A stretch of 59,569 nt of DNA from UBA1757 sp963617485 (GTDB lineage Bacteria > Bacteroidota > Bacteroidia > Bacteroidales > UBA1402). The position numbers and the translations under genes are program-made. Below, piece after piece: positions 8,647 through 16,764 of this stretch (positions are counted from its first letter, which is position 1; every line of letters starts with the position of its first letter). The stretch spans positions 1-59,569 of the forward strand of contig CAVEPA010000012.1 in the NCBI GenBank assembly GCA_963617485.1. Direction: 5' to 3'. Below the pieces are notes generated by a model, which saw only the letters and a program-made list of their open reading frames with translations, ran no database searches and was not told where the DNA came from.

Positions 8647-9441
8647 ATGGAAATAATCAGTAGTTTACAAAATCCCAGGATAAAGAACCTGGTACGTTTG
8701 CAGACCAAGGCCAAGGAACGTCACGAGCAACAACTGGTGGTGGTGGAAGGTGCGCGCGAACTCTTCATTGCCATGTCCAACCATTATCAGCCCAAGGCGG
8801 TATATCTCTGCCCCGAGTTCTATGCGAAAAGCGATTATCCGCAACTCCTGCAGCAGATTCCTGCCTCCTTGCAGGTGCAGCTCACTCCCGATGTTTTCCG
8901 CAAGGTTGCCTATCGCGAAGCTTCCGATGGCGTGCTGGCACTTTTGGCGGCCAAACCGCACCAACTGAGCGACTTGCAACTTTCCGACAATCCTTTTGTC
9001 ATTATATTGGAAGCGGTGGAAAAGCCGGGCAACTTGGGCGCTATCTTGCGTACTGCCGATGCCGCCAAGGCCGATGCCGTGATTGTTTGCGATCCACACA
9101 CCGATGTGTATAACCCCAATGTGGTGCGTTCGAGTATTGGTTGTCTGTTTTCGGTACCGGTGGCCGTGGCTACATCCGAGCAGACGCTGGCTTGGTTGCA
9201 CGCACACGGCATCAAGAGCTATGCGGCCGAATTGCAGGCTTCCAATTGGTATCATCTGAACGACTACACCCAGCCTTCGGCCATTGTGATGGGTACGGAG
9301 GCTGATGGCCTGAGCCGGTTCTGGCTCGACCATGCCGATGCCCGCATCAAGATTCCCATGCGCGGGCTTATCGATTCACTGAATGTGTCGGTTTCAACGG
9401 CGGTACTCACCTTTGAGGCCATGCGCCAAAGAGGCTTCTAA
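8647..9441 (+). CDS. TrmH/SpoU family RNA 2'-O-methyltransferase
   Basis: A 264-residue protein starting MEIISSLQNPRIKN, the usual opening of the SpoU-substrate-binding region. The SPOUT knot motifs follow: LEAVEKPGNLGAILRTADA near 119-137 (motif 1), VIMGTEADGLS near 209 (motif 2), and PMRGLIDSLNVSVSTAV near 235-251 (motif 3), which bind S-adenosylmethionine in the trefoil knot. It methylates a ribose in rRNA or tRNA; the target nucleotide is not predictable here. A longer frame upstream lacks any RNA-binding similarity, so the ATG at 8647 is preferred. Its stop overlaps the stop of murI tail to tail. Confidence 0.9.
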   Translation: MEIISSLQNPRIKNLVRLQTKAKERHEQQLVVVEGARELFIAMSNHYQPKAVYLCPEFYAKSDYPQLLQQIPASLQVQLTPDVFRKVAYREASDGVLALLAAKPHQLSDLQLSDNPFVIILEAVEKPGNLGAILRTADAAKADAVIVCDPHTDVYNPNVVRSSIGCLFSVPVAVATSEQTLAWLHAHGIKSYAAELQASNWYHLNDYTQPSAIVMGTEADGLSRFWLDHADARIKIPMRGLIDSLNVSVSTAVLTFEAMRQRGF

Positions 9442-10253
9442 AGCTTTACTTGCTGGGCGCGTATCTGACCATGGCTGAAAACATCGGCCATGTCTTCGAA
9501 TTTACTGGCCGCCTCGGTGGTGAGGTAGGTGGTTTGTCCGTTTTGGCTGCAACGGGCGGCCATTTCGGGATGGCGCTGCAGATAATCGGCCAAACTTCTG
9601 GCCACGAGCTTGCCCTGCGTCACGATGTTGACACCCGCCGGTACGTATTCGCGAATAAGGTCCAGCAAGAGCGGGTAATGGGTGCAACCCAGAATAATGG
9701 TGTCTATTTTGTCGTCCTGCGCAAAGAGCCCGTCCAAGTATTTCTGCACGAAGTAGCGGGCACCGGGCGAATGGTGTTCGCCGCATTCCACTAAAGGCAC
9801 CCACATGGGGCAAGCCATGGAGACTACCCTGATATCGGGATACAGCTTGTTGATTTCGATGGGATAGGAGCCCGACTGAATGGTACCCGCCGTACCCAGC
9901 AGCCCTACGTGGCGGCTGCGCGTCATGTTGCCGAGTGCTTCGGCCGTGGGACGCAAGATGCCCAGTACGCGCTTGCTGGCATCCATTTTGGGAAGGTCTA
10001 TTTGCTGAATGCTGCGCAAGGCTTTGGCAGAGGCGGTGTTGCAGGCTAAAATAACCAAGGAGCAGCCCCTACCGAAAAGGTAGCGGACTGCTTCCAAAGT
10101 GTATTCGTATACAACGTCGAACGAGCGGTTGCCGTAAGGTGTTCTGGCATTGTCTCCCAAATAGAGATAATCGTAGCGGGGCAGTTGCCGCTGGAAGGCT
10201 TCCAGTATGGTCAGACCGCCGTAGCCCGAGTCGAAAACACCTATCGGTCCCAT
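9438..10253 (-). CDS. murI: Glutamate racemase
   Basis: A 271-residue enzyme that makes D-glutamate for peptidoglycan. The N-terminal GVFDSGYGGLTIL carries the Asp/Ser substrate site, LACNTASA near 70 holds the first catalytic Cys, and LGCTHYPLL near 191 the second. It is the last gene of the envelope set, starting 4 nt upstream of the ompH stop. Its own stop codon overlaps that of the convergent TrmH gene at 9438-9441, with no room for a separate terminator. Confidence 0.96.
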   Translation of the reverse strand: MGPIGVFDSGYGGLTILEAFQRQLPRYDYLYLGDNARTPYGNRSFDVVYEYTLEAVRYLFGRGCSLVILACNTASAKALRSIQQIDLPKMDASKRVLGILRPTAEALGNMTRSRHVGLLGTAGTIQSGSYPIEINKLYPDIRVVSMACPMWVPLVECGEHHSPGARYFVQKYLDGLFAQDDKIDTIILGCTHYPLLLDLIREYVPAGVNIVTQGKLVARSLADYLQRHPEMAARCSQNGQTTYLTTEAASKFEDMADVFSHGQIRAQQVKL

Positions 10254-10257
10254 AGCA

Positions 10258-10770
10258 TTACAAGCCCAGTGCGCTACGGATGGCGTTGGTAAGGTCTTTG
10301 CACTTGCTCTTGGAGTAGTACATGAGCGTGCTGGTAGTGGAAATGTCGAAGATATAAACCATGCCTTGTTCTTCGCCCACTTTTTCGACAGCCTTCATCA
10401 GTTTTTCGTTGATGGGGGCAATCAGCTCTTGTTCCTTCTTCTGCAGGTCGGTCTGAGAAACCTGATAGAAATCCTGGATGCGTTCTTCCAAATTCTGGAT
10501 TTCAGCCATGCGGCGTGTGCGGATAGACTCGGGCAGACTGTCTCTTTGGGCGATGAATTCCGAACCCTTCTTCTGATATTCTGTACGCATGGCCAGAAGG
10601 TCGTCTTCGTAAGCTTTGGCCAACTGGTCCATCTTCTTGATGGCTTCTTGCGTTTCGGGCATAGCCTGGAAAATCTCGGCTCTGTTGAAATAGCCGAACT
10701 GAGGTTTTTGTTCCTGTGCAAAAGCCAGCATAGGCAAGATGCACAGCAGTGTCAAAACAAATTTCTTCAT
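10258..10770 (-). CDS. OmpH/Skp family periplasmic chaperone (second copy)
   Basis: A 170-residue protein with a signal peptide (MKKFVLTLLCILPMLAFAQ) and a long charged helical middle (residues about 40-130) typical of Skp, which forms a trimeric cage with coiled-coil arms for unfolded outer-membrane proteins. I take the ATG at 10770 because the signal peptide begins there. It is the second of two tandem ompH genes after bamA, the standard Bacteroidetes arrangement. The tail near 140-150 shows a degenerate FDIS strand matching the Skp core. Confidence 0.9.
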   Translation of the reverse strand: MKKFVLTLLCILPMLAFAQEQKPQFGYFNRAEIFQAMPETQEAIKKMDQLAKAYEDDLLAMRTEYQKKGSEFIAQRDSLPESIRTRRMAEIQNLEERIQDFYQVSQTDLQKKEQELIAPINEKLMKAVEKVGEEQGMVYIFDISTTSTLMYYSKSKCKDLTNAIRSALGL

Positions 10771-10789
10771 AATAATATAGGTGTTAAAA

Positions 10790-11299
10790 TTAATATCCCA
10801 TCTTCTTGAGGACATCCTCGCTCACATCGATGGTGGGCGAAGCGTACACGATGTTCACTCCCGAAGCGCGATCCAGCACCAGCATGTAGCCTTTTTCTTC
10901 AGACAGCTCCTTGACGGCGTTGTAAACCTCGTCTTGAATAGGGGTGAGCAGGCTTTCGCGTTTCTTGTAGAGTTCGCCTTCCGAACCGAAGTATTTGCGG
11001 TTGAGGTCGGAAACTTCCTTTTCCTTGGCCAAAATCTCGTTTTCGCGGGTCTTCTTCATTTCGGCCGACAGATAAACCATTTCCGACTGGTATTTGGCAT
11101 ACATTTCCTTGGCTTCCTTGGCCAGAGCGTCCACTTCGGCCTGCCATTTCTTGGAAACTTGGTTCAATTGTTCGTTGGCCATTTCGTAACTGGGAATACG
11201 CGAAAAAATGTATTCCATATCAATCAGTGCATATTTCTGTGCGAAACTGTTGCCGCAAGCCATCAAGGCGATAATGCCGGCGATGATCAATTTTTTCAT
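10790..11299 (-). CDS. OmpH/Skp family periplasmic chaperone (first copy)
   Basis: A 169-residue protein with signal peptide (MKKLIIAGIIALMACGNSFAQ), then YALIDMEYIFSRIP, the first strand of the Skp core. A long coiled-coil segment covers about 40-125, followed by the second core strand (MLVLDRASGVNIVYA). It lies about 40 nt after bamA and 20 nt before its paralogue. The two copies are clearly diverged, so they may form hetero-oligomers or serve different clients. Confidence 0.92.
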   Translation of the reverse strand: MKKLIIAGIIALMACGNSFAQKYALIDMEYIFSRIPSYEMANEQLNQVSKKWQAEVDALAKEAKEMYAKYQSEMVYLSAEMKKTRENEILAKEKEVSDLNRKYFGSEGELYKKRESLLTPIQDEVYNAVKELSEEKGYMLVLDRASGVNIVYASPTIDVSEDVLKKMGY

Positions 11300-11341
11300 A
11301 GCGTTTTGTATTAATGGTCGATAAATATAGAATGATAAAAT

Positions 11342-13945
11342 TTAGAATTCTTGACCCAGTACAAAGTGGAACTCGCTGCCGTTGGCCTTGCCCGTGCCGT
11401 CTACCGAATCGAAACCATAAGCCCAGTCGATACCCATCAGGCCAATCATGGGCAGGAATATACGTACGCCCAGGCCGGCCGAGCGTTTCAGCTCGAAGGG
11501 CGAGAACTTTTTCACGTCGCTCCACAGGTTGCCGGCTTCCAAGAAGGTCGATGCCCAGATGGTAGTGCTGCCTTCGAGCAGGATGGGGTAGCGCAGTTCC
11601 ATACCGATGCGTTCGTAAAGATAGCCCACGCCCAACGAACCGTTGCTATAGCCGCGCAGACCAATCACATCGTAGGCGTAAGCGCTGGAATAGCCAGTCA
11701 TACCGTCACCGCCCATGTAGAAGGCTCCGAAAGGCGTCAGCTTGCGCTGGTTGTAGGATCCCAACAAACCCAAGTCGAAACGGGTGGCGAACACCAGCTT
11801 GCGGTTGGGCGAAATGGGTGTGAAGGTTTTCGACTTGAACATGATTTTGTAGTTCTCCTGCCAGAGCATCAACTGCTCGTCGCTCATCTTGGCGTAATCT
11901 TCATCGTCCATTCCGTCGAAGAGCGAGTAGGGCGGAGCCAGCGAGGCCGAGAGCGTGAAGCTCGAACCGGTGCGCGTGTAAAGCGGATTGTCGAGCGAGT
12001 TGCGGCTCAAGGTGATGCCCAGATGGAAGTCGTTGCTTACACCGTTGCTGATGATGAAGTAGGCCCAGTCGTGCATATTGTATTGCTGGAAGGCCAGTTC
12101 GGTGTACAGCTGGAAATAGTCGTCGGGCCAGGTAAGACGCTGGGAGATACCTGCCGAAACACCCCAAAGCTTGATGTACTTGTTGGGGTCGGATTCCATT
12201 TCGTAATAGCTGCCGTCATCGTAGCCATAACCGTATCCATAGCCATAACCGCCGTAATAATAGTTGTTGTAGTAGTTGGCCATGTTTTGGTAATAGTTCT
12301 TGTAGTAGCGGTCGCTCACGCCCGTCTGGTAAGAGAAAAAGGCTCCCAGCGAGAAAGCGTTGGGCCGTTTGCCTCCCAGCCAAGGTTCGGTAAAGGAGAA
12401 GCTGTAGGATTGGTAGTAGCGTCCGTTGGTGCGGCCCGTCAAGCTCAGCGTCTGGCCTTCGCCTTGCGGCAGAATTTTGTAGGTGCCCAAATTGAGCAAG
12501 TTGCGCAGCGAGAAGTTAGTGAACTTCAAGCTCACAGAACCGATAACGCCCGTGGTACCATAACCCAGCGAAAACTCCACTTGGTCGTTGGCCTTGCTTT
12601 CGAGGCTCAAGTCGATATCTACCGTGCCGTCCTCGTCGTTGGGGATGGGGTTGATACCCATGGTTTCGGGGTTGAAGTGTCCGGTTTGCGCAATTTCACG
12701 GGCCGAGCGGCGCAAGGCCGACATATTGAACAACTGTCCGGGCTTGATGTAAAGTTCGCGGCGGATAACGTGCTCGTACAGACGGTCGTTACCGCTAATC
12801 TCGATACGCGAAATGGTAGCCGGGTCGCCTTCGTACATACGCATTTCCAAGTCGATGGAGTCGCCTTCCACGCGCACTTCCACAGGATTAATCTGATAGA
12901 AAAGGTAGCCGTTGTCCATGTAAAGCGACTGGATGGCATCGTATTCGTCTTCCTTCAAGCGCTTGTTCAGCCGCTTCTGGTTGTAGATGTCGCCCTTCTT
13001 GATTTGCAGCACTTCGTCCAGATAATCGCTGGAATAGAGCGTGTTGCCCACCCAAGAAATATCGCGGATAAAGTACTGTCGGCCTTCGTCAATCTTCATA
13101 TAAACATTGACGCTTTTCTTGTCGAAGGAATAGACCGAATCTTCCAGAATGATGGCATCGCGGTAGCCGTATTCGTTGTACTTGTCTATGAGGCTGTATT
13201 TGTCGTTGATATAGTCTTTCTCGATGTATTTCTTGGAACGGAAAAGGTTGAGCCAATTGCTGCGGCGGTTGGTCTTCTTCATGATCCAGTCGATACGGCT
13301 GTCGGGGAAGGCATGGTTGCCCTCGATGATGATGTCATTCACCTTGATCTTGTCGTGCTTGTCCACGTTGATGTCCACAATCACCTGATTGTCTTTGGTG
13401 ATGTCATCGCGTTGCATAACAGACACTTCGGCGTTCTGGAAGCCCTTTTCGTCGTAATATTTCTTGATGATGGTTTCGGCCCGCTGGATGATGTTGGGTG
13501 TAATCTGGTTGCCTACCACCATATTCAAACGCTTCTCCAAGTCCTCGCGCTCGCTCTTTTTCATGCCGTTGTAGTTGACGGCCGAGATGCGCGGACGCGG
13601 ACTCAGCTTGATACGCAACCAAATGTTGCTGCCCTCGATTTTGTCGGCCGAAATCTGCACGTCCGAGAACAGCCCGTGTCGCCAAAAACGCTTGATGGCA
13701 TCGCTGATGTCCGAACCGGGCACTTTGATGCTTTGCCCTACCGACAAACCCGAAATGCCTATCAACACGTAGTCTTCGTAGTTGTCGATACCTTCAACGG
13801 CGATGTCGGCAATCTTGTATTCTCTGGGCGATGAATAATATATTTGCGGACTGTCCTGAGCCTTGCCTTGCAGGGCGAAAAGCAGCAGGAAAGCCATTAG
13901 GCATGTTTTCCTAAACTTTGGCAGTGTGGTTTTATTGTGCATCAT
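11342..13945 (-). CDS. bamA: Outer membrane protein assembly factor BamA
   Basis: An 867-residue protein with a signal peptide, POTRA repeats from about 40 to 440 (for example IAVEGIDNYEDYVL, INVDKHDKIKVNDIIIEGN) and a C-terminal Omp85 beta-barrel ending in HFVLGQEF with a terminal aromatic residue. It inserts beta-barrel proteins into the outer membrane. Start taken at the double Met at 13945; the frame extends 9 codons further but both possibilities overlap the uppS end. Residues about 545-582 hold an unusual Tyr/Gly/Asn-rich stretch (YNNYYYGGYGYGYGYGY), likely a surface loop. It is followed by the two ompH genes that supply its chaperones. Confidence 0.96.
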   Translation of the reverse strand: MMHNKTTLPKFRKTCLMAFLLLFALQGKAQDSPQIYYSSPREYKIADIAVEGIDNYEDYVLIGISGLSVGQSIKVPGSDISDAIKRFWRHGLFSDVQISADKIEGSNIWLRIKLSPRPRISAVNYNGMKKSEREDLEKRLNMVVGNQITPNIIQRAETIIKKYYDEKGFQNAEVSVMQRDDITKDNQVIVDINVDKHDKIKVNDIIIEGNHAFPDSRIDWIMKKTNRRSNWLNLFRSKKYIEKDYINDKYSLIDKYNEYGYRDAIILEDSVYSFDKKSVNVYMKIDEGRQYFIRDISWVGNTLYSSDYLDEVLQIKKGDIYNQKRLNKRLKEDEYDAIQSLYMDNGYLFYQINPVEVRVEGDSIDLEMRMYEGDPATISRIEISGNDRLYEHVIRRELYIKPGQLFNMSALRRSAREIAQTGHFNPETMGINPIPNDEDGTVDIDLSLESKANDQVEFSLGYGTTGVIGSVSLKFTNFSLRNLLNLGTYKILPQGEGQTLSLTGRTNGRYYQSYSFSFTEPWLGGKRPNAFSLGAFFSYQTGVSDRYYKNYYQNMANYYNNYYYGGYGYGYGYGYDDGSYYEMESDPNKYIKLWGVSAGISQRLTWPDDYFQLYTELAFQQYNMHDWAYFIISNGVSNDFHLGITLSRNSLDNPLYTRTGSSFTLSASLAPPYSLFDGMDDEDYAKMSDEQLMLWQENYKIMFKSKTFTPISPNRKLVFATRFDLGLLGSYNQRKLTPFGAFYMGGDGMTGYSSAYAYDVIGLRGYSNGSLGVGYLYERIGMELRYPILLEGSTTIWASTFLEAGNLWSDVKKFSPFELKRSAGLGVRIFLPMIGLMGIDWAYGFDSVDGTGKANGSEFHFVLGQEF

Positions 13946-14687
13946 GTTGAATTTGTTCGCTGGTTTTGCCAAAACGTCTTTCTCTCGACTGATAATCGAC
14001 GATGGCTTGGTAAAAGGCCTCTTCCTTGAAGGCGGGCCAAGGTGTCTGACAAAAATAAAGTTCCGAATAGGCTACCTGCCACAGCAGGAAGTTGCTGATG
14101 CGTTCTTCGCCGCCAGTGCGTATCATCAAGTCGGGGTCCGGAATATCTTTGGTGCAGAGGTAAGAGGCGAACTTCGCTTCGTCGATGTTTTCCGGATTTA
14201 GCTTGCCCGCCTGGACATCCTCTGCCATATGCTTGGCTGCCAGGCTCAACTCCCAACGCGAGGAGTAGCTGATGGCCAGCACCAGTGTCAGTTCCGTGCC
14301 GCCGGCGGTGCGTCTCATGAACTCATCGGCCTTGGCGCGCACGCTGGGCGAGAGACGGTCCAAGTCGCCGATAATCAAGCCCTTGACATCGTTCTTAATC
14401 AGGTCGTCGGTTTCGCGGTTGATGGCATCGACAAACAAATCCATCAAGGCACAGACCTCGGCCTCGGGACGATTGAAGTTCTCGGTAGAAAAAGTATAGA
14501 GCGTCAAATAGGAAATCCCGATGCTACGGGCCGCTTCCACGATGGTTCTCACCGAGGCCACGCCTTCTGCGTGACCGAAAACGCGTTCCTTGCCCTGGGC
14601 CTTGGCCCAGCGCCCGTTGCCGTCCATCACTATGGCAATGTGCCGTGGCAAACGGCTTTTGTCTATCTGGTCTTTATACGTTTTCAT
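13932..14687 (-). CDS. uppS: Isoprenyl transferase (undecaprenyl diphosphate synthase)
   Basis: A 251-residue cis-prenyltransferase that makes the C55 lipid carrier for peptidoglycan and O-antigen. It has the signature HIAIVMDGNGRWA near 17-29 with catalytic Asp, the YTFSTENF near 66, and the C-terminal PDLMIRTGGEERISNFLLW near 187-205 with substrate and metal residues. It overlaps the DUF6089 stop by 4 nt and the bamA start by about 14 nt, so it is translationally linked in the envelope operon. Confidence 0.96.
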   Translation of the reverse strand: MKTYKDQIDKSRLPRHIAIVMDGNGRWAKAQGKERVFGHAEGVASVRTIVEAARSIGISYLTLYTFSTENFNRPEAEVCALMDLFVDAINRETDDLIKNDVKGLIIGDLDRLSPSVRAKADEFMRRTAGGTELTLVLAISYSSRWELSLAAKHMAEDVQAGKLNPENIDEAKFASYLCTKDIPDPDLMIRTGGEERISNFLLWQVAYSELYFCQTPWPAFKEEAFYQAIVDYQSRERRFGKTSEQIQHDAQ

Positions 14688-15373
14688 TCTTTATAGCATA
14701 TAGACCCCCTGTACCAGAGGTCGTAGGTGATGAATAATTTCAGTTCGGCAAAATGATCGTTGTTTTTGCTCCAGCTGCTGTTGCCCATCCAGGGAGTGTC
14801 CAACTGGAAATCTTGGGTTTGGCTTTCGTTGTCGAGTCTGTCGCTGAAACTGATGCGGTACGACAACTCCAAACCGATGTTCAGCCGGAAAGGTGTCTTG
14901 TATTTGATACCCAAGCCCAGGGGCAGGCAGGCAGTGGCTTTCCAACTTTCATTGTCTTCGAAAACCAGCAGGCCGATGCCCGCGCAAACGTAGGGTGAAA
15001 TACGGCTCGACCCCGGTTTGTAGTCGGGTGCCCCGAATTCGTAGAAGTTCATTTCCATCTGGCAACTGCCGTCCAGCACTTGGTTGTTGAAACTCAGTTC
15101 CTGACCTTGGGGATAAAGTTTGCTGCGGCCTATGGTGTTGCCTGAGAGCCGTTTCCAGCCGAAATCGCCCTTGAGCGAGAAGCGGGGATTGAAATGATAG
15201 CGTCCCACCAAGGCTAGGCTAGGTTCGCGGTTGTTCAAAAACTTTTGGTTGGCATCGCCCATATAAGAAGCCACACCGCCCGTGACACCCAATTCGGCAC
15301 GATAAGCCTGCGCTTGCAACAGCGGGCAAACGGCAGACAGCATCAGGGCAAACAAGAGGTGACGGAACTTCAT
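14684..15373 (-). CDS. DUF6089 family outer-membrane beta-barrel protein
   Basis: A 229-residue protein with a signal peptide (cleavage near LLQAQA) followed by alternating aromatic/polar beta strands such as VGRYHFNPRFSLKGDFGWKR, typical of a small 8-stranded barrel. It matches the DUF6089 family found just before uppS-bamA in many Bacteroidales. The function is unknown; a role in outer-membrane assembly or cell shape is a guess from position only. It overlaps uppS by 4 nt and lies 9 nt after DUF6242. Confidence 0.85.
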   Translation of the reverse strand: MKFRHLLFALMLSAVCPLLQAQAYRAELGVTGGVASYMGDANQKFLNNREPSLALVGRYHFNPRFSLKGDFGWKRLSGNTIGRSKLYPQGQELSFNNQVLDGSCQMEMNFYEFGAPDYKPGSSRISPYVCAGIGLLVFEDNESWKATACLPLGLGIKYKTPFRLNIGLELSYRISFSDRLDNESQTQDFQLDTPWMGNSSWSKNNDHFAELKLFITYDLWYRGSICYKE

Positions 15374-15382
15374 GACGGGTCT

Positions 15383-16699
15383 TTATTTCTTGATGAACAA
15401 CATCCGGTTCAAGCAGGCACGCCACATTTTTTTGTCGCTGCCACTATTGCCGCCGTAGACGTAGATATAGGCATCATCGCAGAAGATTTGGGCATTCACC
15501 ACCTCTTCGTCGATGGCTTTAAGCTGTTTGCGGTTTTCGGCCAATTCCCAGTTGATGCCTTGGTTTTCGGAAATGTACAAGTCGTGGTAGGCCCCGTCCT
15601 CGTTCATGCCACCCAAGAGGTAAAGGTCTCCGTCGTAGTAGAACATGCTGGCACCTTGTAGGAGCAGGTCGCTGCTCTGATTATTGGAGATACGCGCCCA
15701 ATACAGACCGTCCATGGTAGACCAGGTACTCTTGGCGTACTGGCCTGTCCGGTCGAGACCCGTGGTAACCACCAGATAGTCGATATCGGTGACGGTGGTG
15801 CTTTGTACACTGGCATATTTGTCGACCGGGAAATCGCTAGGAACACTGTCGCCCAGGGTCCACGCATCTTCGAAGCGGGCAAAGTGACGGACTTGGGTCG
15901 CGGTGTCTTCAATAATGGCAATCAGGGCATTGTTGCTGAGGTGCTTGCGTCCGCGCAGTTCGCCGTACAGATTGATGAAACTGTAGCCGGAGTTGTCCTT
16001 GGTCCAGTTGATGAAGTCGCCGCTGGCAAAAAGACTGCCCTCGGTATTGACAAGATAGAAACTGTCGCGATAGGCGCAGATGGAGGCAACCTTAACTTCG
16101 CCTTCCAGACCGCTGGCTTCGGCCGCTGCCGACCAATTGATGCCATCGGTGCTCTGGTAATGGGCCAGCGTGCTGTCGGTCGATCTCACGTAAAAGCAAT
16201 GCAGTCCTTGGTCTTGGCGGAGTACTTTTTGTTCACCTTCGTAAGCGGGATAATTGCCGGTGCGCAGGCTCGACTGCATGGAATCGGGATCTACCTGATG
16301 CTTGTTGACGTAAACCCGGTAAGTCTTGGTGTACAGCCCGTCTTCGGAATGATTCACCAGCTCGAATGGCCCGCCCGATGACCAGTCGCGGTACTCTTTG
16401 CTCGACCAAGCCTCTCCGTCGATGGTGATTTTGTCGTTGGTGGAAACGGCTGTGATGGTGGGGAAGAGCGAGTCTACATCCGAGGCGAAAGGCAGGGAGT
16501 CTTCGTTGTAAATCTTGCTGCCGAAATGGTCGATATAGAAAGTGTAGTCTTTGAAATCGGGGAAGGAATCGAAGCCGAAGTGGCTGATTTCTGCAGGATT
16601 ATATGCATCGCTGCCGCTCTTGTTGCAGGCGGTGGGCAACAGGCTCAGCAGGCCCGCTGTCAGTATAATGGCCAGAATCTTTGTCGTCTTTGTAAGCAT
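15383..16699 (-). CDS. DUF6242-like secreted beta-propeller protein, probable lipoprotein
   Basis: A 438-residue protein with a signal peptide ending LSLLPTAC, a lipobox-like site with Pro at -3, so lipidation is likely but not certain. The rest is beta-rich with repeating patterns such as INWSAAAEASG, FINWTKD, DGLYWAR and GINWELAENRK, which look like Asp-box or kelch-like propeller blades. I use the ATG at 16699 because the -7 box at 16724-16731 would place transcription start just before the upstream ATG at 16714. It heads the set running to murI. No enzymatic motif is visible. Confidence 0.78.
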   Translation of the reverse strand: MLTKTTKILAIILTAGLLSLLPTACNKSGSDAYNPAEISHFGFDSFPDFKDYTFYIDHFGSKIYNEDSLPFASDVDSLFPTITAVSTNDKITIDGEAWSSKEYRDWSSGGPFELVNHSEDGLYTKTYRVYVNKHQVDPDSMQSSLRTGNYPAYEGEQKVLRQDQGLHCFYVRSTDSTLAHYQSTDGINWSAAAEASGLEGEVKVASICAYRDSFYLVNTEGSLFASGDFINWTKDNSGYSFINLYGELRGRKHLSNNALIAIIEDTATQVRHFARFEDAWTLGDSVPSDFPVDKYASVQSTTVTDIDYLVVTTGLDRTGQYAKSTWSTMDGLYWARISNNQSSDLLLQGASMFYYDGDLYLLGGMNEDGAYHDLYISENQGINWELAENRKQLKAIDEEVVNAQIFCDDAYIYVYGGNSGSDKKMWRACLNRMLFIKK

Positions 16700-16723
16700 A
16701 TCGGAATATCGCATATTAAGGCG

Positions 16724-16731
16724 CAAAGATA
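16724..16731 (-). promoter_or_regulatory. -7 box upstream of the DUF6242-to-murI gene set
   Basis: TATCTTTG on the minus strand, an exact -7 match; no clear TTTG at the expected -33 position. It lies between ribD and DUF6242 and leaves a leader of about 20 nt to the chosen start codon. Confidence 0.55.
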
Positions 16732-16764
16732 GCAAACTTTCTTGAAAAGAGGTGGGTAGAGGCC

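Noticed and set aside
11351..13834. An 827-codon open frame on the plus strand opposite bamA
   Set aside because: It mirrors bamA exactly, has no family similarity or good start, and arises because codons whose reverse reads as stop (TTA, CTA, TCA) are rare in this genome.
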